A stretch of DNA of 12,329 bases, taken from an uncultured Lachnospiraceae bacterium. GTDB taxonomy: Bacteria > Bacillota > Clostridia > Lachnospirales > Lachnospiraceae. Below are positions 6,467 through 12,329 of this stretch, one piece after another. A model generated the notes under the pieces. The model had not been told where the DNA came from. It saw only the letters and a list, made by a program, of their open reading frames with translations, and ran no database searches. A program made the translations under genes and the position numbers. How positions within the stretch are numbered: position 1 is the stretch's first letter; the number at the start of each line of letters is the position of its first letter. The stretch lies in the NCBI GenBank assembly GCA_945836565.1, contig CAMALN010000022.1:1-12329 (forward strand), in the 5' to 3' direction.

Positions 6467-9259
6467 ATGAAATACATACTAAATTGGAAGGAATATGAGG
6501 AAAAGGCGAGACAGGCTGTAGCAGAAGGTATTGTTCTGGTTGAAAACAATAACGATGTTTTGCCTTTTAGAATTGGCGATGAGGTAGCTGTGTTCGGAAG
6601 AATGCAGGCTCATTATTATAAGAGCGGAACAGGTTCCGGGGGTATGGTAAATGTATATCATGTTACAGATATGTTGGAAGGGTTACGAGAAAGCGGAATT
6701 GTAAGCATAAATGAGGAGCTTGCCCAAATATATGAGGCATGGAATAAGGCAAATCCTGTGGACAGAGGCTTGGGATGGGGCATGGAGCCATGGTCTCAGC
6801 CTGAGATGCCTGTCGACGATGAATTGGTTGAGAATGCGGCGAAAAAATCTGATGTTGCTCTTGTTATCATAGCAAGAACTGCAGGAGAGGATAAGGACAG
6901 TACAGCGACAGAAGGCTCATATTTGCTTACGGAGCTTGAGCTTGACATGATGTCAAAGGTAAGAGCTCATTTTTCAAAAATGGTTGTGCTTCTTAATGTA
7001 GGCGGAATTATAGACATGAATTTTGTCGACAGCATTAAGCCTGATGCAGTCGTATATGGATGGCAGGGAGGAATGGTAGGAGGACATGGAACTGCTGATG
7101 TTCTTACCGGAAAAGTATGTCCTTCGGGAAGATTGACAGATACTATAGCATATGAGCTTTCGGATTATTATGCCGATAAGAATTTTGGAGATGTACACAG
7201 CAATACATATGTAGAGGATATATATGTAGGATACAGATATTTTGAGACCTTTGCTGAGGACAGAGTCAGATATCCTTTTGGATATGGATTATCGTATACT
7301 GATTTTGATACGAAATGCGAAGCTATAGAGTTTAATATTGATAAGAGAGAAGCTATTGTACGTGTCTGTGTAAAGAATGTTGGATGTTCAGAAGGTAAGC
7401 AGGTAGTACAGCTATATGCTTCTGCTCCGCAGGGTAAGCTTGGTAAGCCCAAAAAGGCTTTGGTTGGTTTTGATAAGACGGACAGCCTAAAAAAAGGAGA
7501 AAGCCAGATACTTGAATTGGTCGTGCCGTTTTATACATTTGCATCCTATGATGACAGTGGAATTACAGGGAATAGGAGTTGCTATGTATTAGAACAGGGA
7601 GAATATATCTTTTATCTTGGTGATAATGTAAGGGACGCTGTAGAAATCGGAAAGATATATATTGAAGATATGGTGTTAGATAAGCTTTCTCAGGCACTTG
7701 CACCTGTATGTGAATTTGAGAGGTTGAGACCGGATTGCGATATGAAGCAGTCATTGGAGAAGGCTCCAACAGCTGCTATGACGCAGGAGGAGAAGAGACT
7801 TGCAAAGCTTCCGGCAGAATACCCTATCACAGGAGATATGGGTATTAAGCTTCGTGATGTATATGAAGAAAACGCAAGCATGAAGGACTTTATATCACAG
7901 CTTTCAGAGGACGACCTAAGCTGTATCATAAGAGGAGAGGGCATGGGAAGCTCACTTGTAACTCCTGGTACTGCTTCGGCCTTTGGCGGGGTATCAAAGG
8001 CACTTCGGGATTATGGCATACCGGCTGTGTGCTGCGATGATGGTCCGTCCGGCATGAGATTTGACTCGGGTGCGGAAGCGTTCAGCCTGCCTATAGGAAC
8101 ACTGCTTGGATGCACCTTCAACAGAAAACTTAACACGGAGCTTTTTGAATACACATCATTGGAGATGGTAGCAAATAAGGTTGAGTGCCTTCTTGGACCG
8201 GGCATGAATATACACAGACATGTGCTAAATGGACGTAACTTTGAGTATTTTTCAGAGGACCCTTATCTGACCGGTGAGATTGCCATAAGTCAGCTTAAGG
8301 GCTTGAAAAAATATCAGGGAAGCGGTACCGTAAAGCATTTTTGCGCAAATAATCAGGAGCTTGGCAGAAGATTTGTAGATGCCGTGGTGTCAGAGAGAGC
8401 ATTGAGGGAGATATACCTTAAGGGCTTTGAAATGGCAGTAAGAAGCGGATACTGTGATAGTGTAATGACTACCTATGGCAGGGTAAATGGACTATATACA
8501 GCGGGTATATATGATTTAAATACCACTATATTAAGAGAAGAGTGGGGCTTTAAGGGTGTAGTTATGACTGATTGGTGGGCAGCTATAAGTATGGATGGTA
8601 CTGAAGCCGGCAGCAAGACAGATTTTGCTACAATGGTAAGAGCTCAAAATGACTTGTATATGGTATGTCCTGATGGTTCGAAAAATGTAATCGGAGACAA
8701 TACACTTGATGCCTTAGAGAAGGGTGAAATAACAATAGGTGAGCTTCAAAGATGTGCTGCAAACATTTGTGGATTTGCCATGAAGACACAGGCTATGAAG
8801 CGTCTTATCGATAATGCAGATGAAGTCGAGATAATTGAAAGACCAATTGGTGAGGATTTCACAGATGTTTCGGATGTGGAATATCTTGTATTGGAGGATG
8901 AGTTGGTTATCCCTCTTGATGACAGAAAATCAGTGAAGGATACAAGCTATGTCATAGCCTTAGACGCCAGCAAGCCGGGAGACTATCGTATCACACTCAG
9001 AGGAAGCTCTATGGCAAATGAGGTTGCTCAGATGACCTGCACCTTATTCATAAATGGCTTCCCAATCAGCACTATGACCTTCCACGGAACAAATGGTGAG
9101 CTGGATTGTGTCATTAGAGACCTGTGGATAATGCAAAGATTCGCAGTTCTTAGATTAAAGGTCGGTGCAGACGGACTTGACCTTAAGGATATTAGCTTCA
9201 GATACCTTAGCGAGCATAAAGGCGGTGGAAGCTTCATCGTAGAAAGAGACGAAGAATAA
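6467..9259 (+). CDS. GH3 family beta-glycosidase (beta-glucosidase-like), reversed domain order, with extra C-terminal domain
   Basis: Hydrolyses beta-linked sugars from oligosaccharide ends; probably cytoplasmic because no signal peptide precedes the first domain. Order: GH3 alpha/beta sandwich domain (about 1-235, EGIVLVENNNDVLPF to PSGRLTDTIAYELSDYY), a short PFGYGLSYTDF segment (270-280) leading into a fibronectin-III-like domain (about 285-400), then the TIM barrel (about 470-780) normally found N-terminally, and a beta-rich tail (about 800-930). The nucleophile is Asp702 in VVMTDWW; the likely acid/base is Glu141 in AGEDKD. Substrate-pocket residues are visible at DDGPSGMR (524-531), GRNFEYFSEDP (589-599) and KHF..NNQE (623-631). 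This swapped layout is known from the beta-glucosidases of Butyrivibrio fibrisolvens and Ruminococcus albus. AGGAG lies six bases before ATG 6467. Only a weak TATAAT (6425-6430) without a good -35 precedes it. Exact sugar specificity (glucose, xylose, other) cannot be told. Confidence 0.93.
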   Translation: MKYILNWKEYEEKARQAVAEGIVLVENNNDVLPFRIGDEVAVFGRMQAHYYKSGTGSGGMVNVYHVTDMLEGLRESGIVSINEELAQIYEAWNKANPVDRGLGWGMEPWSQPEMPVDDELVENAAKKSDVALVIIARTAGEDKDSTATEGSYLLTELELDMMSKVRAHFSKMVVLLNVGGIIDMNFVDSIKPDAVVYGWQGGMVGGHGTADVLTGKVCPSGRLTDTIAYELSDYYADKNFGDVHSNTYVEDIYVGYRYFETFAEDRVRYPFGYGLSYTDFDTKCEAIEFNIDKREAIVRVCVKNVGCSEGKQVVQLYASAPQGKLGKPKKALVGFDKTDSLKKGESQILELVVPFYTFASYDDSGITGNRSCYVLEQGEYIFYLGDNVRDAVEIGKIYIEDMVLDKLSQALAPVCEFERLRPDCDMKQSLEKAPTAAMTQEEKRLAKLPAEYPITGDMGIKLRDVYEENASMKDFISQLSEDDLSCIIRGEGMGSSLVTPGTASAFGGVSKALRDYGIPAVCCDDGPSGMRFDSGAEAFSLPIGTLLGCTFNRKLNTELFEYTSLEMVANKVECLLGPGMNIHRHVLNGRNFEYFSEDPYLTGEIAISQLKGLKKYQGSGTVKHFCANNQELGRRFVDAVVSERALREIYLKGFEMAVRSGYCDSVMTTYGRVNGLYTAGIYDLNTTILREEWGFKGVVMTDWWAAISMDGTEAGSKTDFATMVRAQNDLYMVCPDGSKNVIGDNTLDALEKGEITIGELQRCAANICGFAMKTQAMKRLIDNADEVEIIERPIGEDFTDVSDVEYLVLEDELVIPLDDRKSVKDTSYVIALDASKPGDYRITLRGSSMANEVAQMTCTLFINGFPISTMTFHGTNGELDCVIRDLWIMQRFAVLRLKVGADGLDLKDISFRYLSEHKGGGSFIVERDEE

Positions 9260-9267
9260 AATATAAA

Positions 9268-9329
9268 AGTAGTGTTTTGTAAATATATTATCTAAATAAG
9301 ATTTTATATTTTCAAAACACTATTTTTTA
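9268..9329. terminator. Bidirectional terminator between convergent genes
   Basis: TAGTGTTTTG (9268-9277) and CAAAACACTA (9313-9322) form a perfect ten-pair stem; inside it AAATATA (9279-9285) pairs with TATATTT (9305-9311) and ATCT (9288-9291) with AGAT (9297-9300), giving one long AT-rich hairpin. On the plus strand six T's follow (9323-9328), ending the GH3 transcript. On the minus strand the exit is CTTTTATATTTTATT, so it can also stop transcripts of the convergent gene. Confidence 0.85.
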
Positions 9330-9350
9330 TATAAAAATAACAAAACAGCA

Positions 9351-9501
9351 TCTGAGAGATACAATTGTTTTCAATGAGGGACATATACGTCCGTCGGTTC
9401 TTAGTGAGTGCATAGCGTAAGCTTTGCACGAACTTAGAATCCGCTACGTGGCGTATCTAAGCGCAAGCGGTCCCGGATTGAAAAAAATTGTATCTCTCAG
9501 A
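9351..9501 (+). repeat. 151-bp structured inverted-repeat element (MITE-like or structured RNA)
   Basis: Two 25-base arms, 9351-9375 and 9477-9501, are inverted copies with a single mismatch (G9367 against A9485); the outer 16 bases, beginning TCTGAGAGATACAATT, are perfect. The stem continues inward as GGGAC (9378-9382) with GTCCC (9470-9474). Inside is a hairpin at 9398-9439: TTCTTAGT with ACTTAGAA (one mismatch), tandem GA/GA opposition (9406-9407 with 9430-9431), then GTGCA/TGCAC, AGC/GCT and a GTAA loop (9417-9420). A GC-rich third part (CCGCT 9441-9445 with AGCGG 9466-9470) completes a branched fold. It carries no supported gene; the open frame at 9424-9756 runs antisense through the next gene and is a shadow. 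No clear target duplication flanks it. Its base composition is richer in GC than the surrounding intergenic DNA. Origin and function unknown. Confidence 0.75.
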
Positions 9502-9522
9502 GGCGTTATGTATAATAAAAAA

Positions 9523-12329
9523 CTATTGCATATTCTTTCTGGCTGTAGCAAGCATAAGCTTGATACGGTTGACCTGGTTTACTTCCGAAGCGCCCGGGTC
9601 ATAGTCGATAGCGACAATGTTTGCCCCAGGGTAGTTCTTTCTAAGCTCTTTTATAACGCCCTTGCCTACTATGTGGTTAGGAAGACAGGCGAATGGCTGA
9701 CAACATACTATGTTGTTGGCACCGCTCTTTATAAGCTCTATCATTTCGCCGGTTAAGAACCAGCCTTCACCTGTCTGGTTTCCGATAGATACGATAGGCT
9801 TAGCGTATTCGGCAAGGTGGGAGATATGTACCGGAGGAGTAAATCTCTTACTCTTCTTTAATGCATCTACCATAGGCTTTCTAAGAAGCTCAAGGGCACT
9901 TATACCAAGGTTGGCATTCCTTGCGCTTTTCTTTGATTTGCCTAAGTATTCGTATTTGTAATTGTTGTTGTAGAAGCAGTACATGAAGAAGTCCAGCAAA
10001 TCCGGCATTACAGCTTCGGCACCTTCGGCTTCAAGCAAATCAACGATGTGATTGTTTGCGGAAGGAAGGAATTTAACCAGAATTTCTCCGACTATACCAA
10101 CTCTAGGCTTTACGACATCTTCTTTAAGTGGGAGATTATCGAATTCCTCAACTATACGCTTACATATCTTAGAGAAGCCTCGACCATTATCCTTTAAGCT
10201 CTTGATACAGATTGCCTTGCACTTTTCGTGGAGTCTATTTGCGGAGCCCGGAATCTTCTCATATGGTCTGGTTCTATATAAAACTCTCATAAATAAATCA
10301 CCGTATATAAGAGCCTTCATAGCAAGAAGCACAGGCTTTGGACTAAGCTTAAAGCCCGAGTTCTTCTCGAAGCCCTGTACGGAGAGTGATATGACAGGTA
10401 TCTGTCCGTATCCGGCTTTTGCGAGGGCACGTCTTATGAAACCTACATAATTGGTTGCTCTGCAGCCACCACCGGTCTGGGTCATTATAACGGCTAGCTT
10501 ATTTATATCATATTTTCCTGAATTGATTGCGTACATAAGCTGTCCTACAACTATGAGGGAAGGATAGCAGGCATCATTATTTACATATTTTAGACCTGTG
10601 TCAACCATATCCTTTGTTGCATCAGGAAGCATTACCAGGTTAAGTCCCATAGATGCGAGTGCAGGCTCAAGAAGCTCGAAATGTATAGGAGACATCTGTG
10701 GAATCAGTACAGTATAATCCTTCTTCATTTCTTCGGTAAATTCTACACGCTCAATTGCAGAAGATACAGGAGTAGGAACGAAGCCCTGCTTACGTCTTAC
10801 ATTTACGGCGCTGATAAGTGAACGTATCCTTATACGGGCTGCGCCGAGGTTGCTTACCTCATCAATCTTAAGTACAGTATATATCTTTCCTGAATTAGTA
10901 AGTATATCGTTTACGCAGTCTGTCGTTACGGCATCGAGACCGCAGCCGAAGGAGTTGAGCTGAATGAGCTCGAGATTTGAACTACCTTTAACGTAGTTAG
11001 CTGCTTTGTAAAGTCTTGAGTGGTACATCCACTGGTCTGATACTATAAGAGGTCTCTCAACCTTTCCGAGATGCGCTATACTGTCTTCGGTAAGTACAGC
11101 TATATCATATGAATTGATAAGCTCCGGAAGACCATGATTTATCTCCGGGTCAAGGTGATAAGGACGGCCTGCGAGCACGATACCGAGCTTATTGTTCTCC
11201 TCGAGGTAAGCTACGGTTTCCTCACCCTTCTTTCTTATGTCGGCTTTTACTCTGTCATCTTCTTCAAAAGCTGCATCTACAGCGGCTGAAATCTCATCCT
11301 CGGTAACATCTGTATATTTCCTGAACTCCCTGTAAAGCCTGTCCTTCAATGCAGGAACATTGTCGAGAGCCATAAATGGTCTTATATATGTAATGTCGGC
11401 TGCACAGATTTCCTCCATATTATTCTTGATATTTTCAGCATATGAAGTAACGATTGGGCAGTTGTAGTTATTGTTTGCCTCCGGAGTCTCGTTTCTCTCG
11501 TAAGGAACACAAGGATAGAAGATGGTCTTAAGTCCCTGCTTAAGGAGCCACATAACATGACCATGCGAAATCTTCGCAGGATAACACTCTGACTCACTTG
11601 GGATTGATTCTATACCGAGAGTGTATATGTCTCTGGATGACTTTGGCGAGAGTATAACTCTGTATTTGAGCTTTGTAAGGAAGGTGTACCAGAATGGATA
11701 GTTCTCATACATGTTGAGAACACGAGGTACACCGATTTCTCCTCTAACAGCCTCGTCCGGTGAGAGAGGCTCATAGCTGAATAAACGGTTAAACTTATAT
11801 TCAAAAAGGTTAGGCACATTGTGCATATTTTTCTTAAGTCCCAATCCCTTTTCACATCTGTTTCCTGATATGAACTGTCTTCCACCTGAGAATTTATTGA
11901 TAGTGAGAAGACAGTTGTTGGTACATCCGCTACATCTTGCCATACGTGTCTCGTATGTAAGCTCATTTAACTGCTCCTTTGTAATGAGTGTAGGAACATG
12001 TCCTTCTTCGTATCTGTCCCTTGCTATAAGGGCAGCTCCGAATGCACCCATTATACCTGCAATATCAGGTCTTATAGCTTCACGGCCTGAGATAAGCTCA
12101 AAGCTTCTTAAAACTGCGTCGTTGTAGAAGGTTCCACCCTGAACTACTATATGCTTACCGAGCTGTTTAGGATCGGTGAGCTTGATAACCTTAAGCAGGG
12201 CGTTCTTAATTACAGAATATGCGAGACCGGCAGAAATGTCTGCTACGGATGCACCTTCCTTCTGGGCCTGCTTAACCTTTGAAGTCATAAATACCGTACA
12301 TCTTGAGCCTAGGTCTATAGGACTTTCGG
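9523..12329 (-). CDS. Giant 2-hydroxyacyl-CoA dehydratase activase-related protein (N-terminus beyond the window)
   Basis: C-terminal 935 or so residues of a protein of the BadF/BadG/BcrA/BcrD-ATPase plus DUF2229 plus HgdB-like family, whose full members are about 1400 residues. The frame stays open from ATG 12288 to the right edge ([11 protein letters not shown] precedes it, family-typical), so that ATG is internal and the start is outside. Counting from the ATG: end of an ASKHA-type activator ATPase domain (to about 90, with [15 protein letters not shown] and [14 protein letters not shown]), a cysteine cluster CSGCTNNC (119-126) with CEKG (145-148), then DUF2229 (from about 185, including [14 protein letters not shown]), and a C-terminal HgdB-like part with [18 protein letters not shown] and [12 protein letters not shown]. 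Archetypes use ATP to drive electron transfer to a [4Fe-4S] dehydratase; whether this fused protein is a dehydratase activator is not established. Convergent to the GH3 gene; stop TAG at 9523-9525. Confidence 0.9.
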   Translation of the reverse strand, partial: ESPIDLGSRCTVFMTSKVKQAQKEGASVADISAGLAYSVIKNALLKVIKLTDPKQLGKHIVVQGGTFYNDAVLRSFELISGREAIRPDIAGIMGAFGAALIARDRYEEGHVPTLITKEQLNELTYETRMARCSGCTNNCLLTINKFSGGRQFISGNRCEKGLGLKKNMHNVPNLFEYKFNRLFSYEPLSPDEAVRGEIGVPRVLNMYENYPFWYTFLTKLKYRVILSPKSSRDIYTLGIESIPSESECYPAKISHGHVMWLLKQGLKTIFYPCVPYERNETPEANNNYNCPIVTSYAENIKNNMEEICAADITYIRPFMALDNVPALKDRLYREFRKYTDVTEDEISAAVDAAFEEDDRVKADIRKKGEETVAYLEENNKLGIVLAGRPYHLDPEINHGLPELINSYDIAVLTEDSIAHLGKVERPLIVSDQWMYHSRLYKAANYVKGSSNLELIQLNSFGCGLDAVTTDCVNDILTNSGKIYTVLKIDEVSNLGAARIRIRSLISAVNVRRKQGFVPTPVSSAIERVEFTEEMKKDYTVLIPQMSPIHFELLEPALASMGLNLVMLPDATKDMVDTGLKYVNNDACYPSLIVVGQLMYAINSGKYDINKLAVIMTQTGGGCRATNYVGFIRRALAKAGYGQIPVISLSVQGFEKNSGFKLSPKPVLLAMKALIYGDLFMRVLYRTRPYEKIPGSANRLHEKCKAICIKSLKDNGRGFSKICKRIVEEFDNLPLKEDVVKPRVGIVGEILVKFLPSANNHIVDLLEAEGAEAVMPDLLDFFMYCFYNNNYKYEYLGKSKKSARNANLGISALELLRKPMVDALKKSKRFTPPVHISHLAEYAKPIVSIGNQTGEGWFLTGEMIELIKSGANNIVCCQPFACLPNHIVGKGVIKELRKNYPGANIVAIDYDPGASEVNQVNRIKLMLATARKNMQ

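Noticed and set aside
9351..9501. Reading the long inverted repeat as the terminator of the GH3 gene
   Set aside because: No T-run follows on the plus strand, the loop between the arms is about 100 bases, and a much better terminator lies at 9268-9329.
9424..9756. Plus-strand open frame of 110 codons
   Set aside because: It begins inside the structured repeat and runs antisense to the 3' end of the strongly supported minus-strand activase gene; no ribosome binding site.

Overview
The window looks like chromosomal DNA from a low-GC, anaerobic member of the Firmicutes, most likely a motile Lachnospiraceae (Butyrivibrio/Roseburia/Agathobacter-like). This rests on strong AGGAGG-type ribosome binding sites, an aldo/keto reductase with a ferredoxin tail, an ECF-type vitamin transporter subunit, a cytoplasmic GH3 enzyme with the domain order known from Butyrivibrio and Ruminococcus, and a very large 2-hydroxyacyl-CoA dehydratase-activase-like protein. 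The assignment is inference from gene types, not from a marker gene.

Layout, left to right. (1) 2-2150, plus strand: a tightly packed apparent operon of a 5'-truncated aldo/keto reductase with two [4Fe-4S] motifs, an ECF transporter S component, and a DUF1893 (TM1506-like, deaminase-fold) protein. (2) 2211-2936: a monocistronic gene of unknown function behind an excellent flagellar-type (SigD/FliA) promoter, closed by a strong terminator. (3) 3025-4886: a SigA promoter and a two-gene operon of a phenylacetate-CoA ligase family enzyme and a tandem ACT-domain protein. (4) 4958-6410: a membrane-anchored HtrA/DegP-type serine protease with its own promoter and terminator. (5) 6467-9259: a GH3 beta-glycosidase with its two catalytic domains in reversed order and an extra C-terminal beta-rich region. 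(6) 9260-9522: a convergent intergenic region with a bidirectional terminator and a 151-bp structured inverted-repeat element. (7) 9523-12329, minus strand: the C-terminal part of a giant activase/dehydratase-like protein that runs off the right edge.

How the parts fit: the genes mostly form independent transcription units of core anaerobe physiology (redox metabolism and cofactor uptake, aryl-acid activation with an amino-acid sensor, envelope protein quality control, oligosaccharide breakdown, radical-type acyl-CoA chemistry). No phage, CRISPR, toxin-antitoxin or transposase gene is visible. The least explained items are the structured 151-bp element at 9351-9501, the SigD-controlled orphan gene, and the reductase/ECF/DUF1893 operon, whose shared substrate is unknown.
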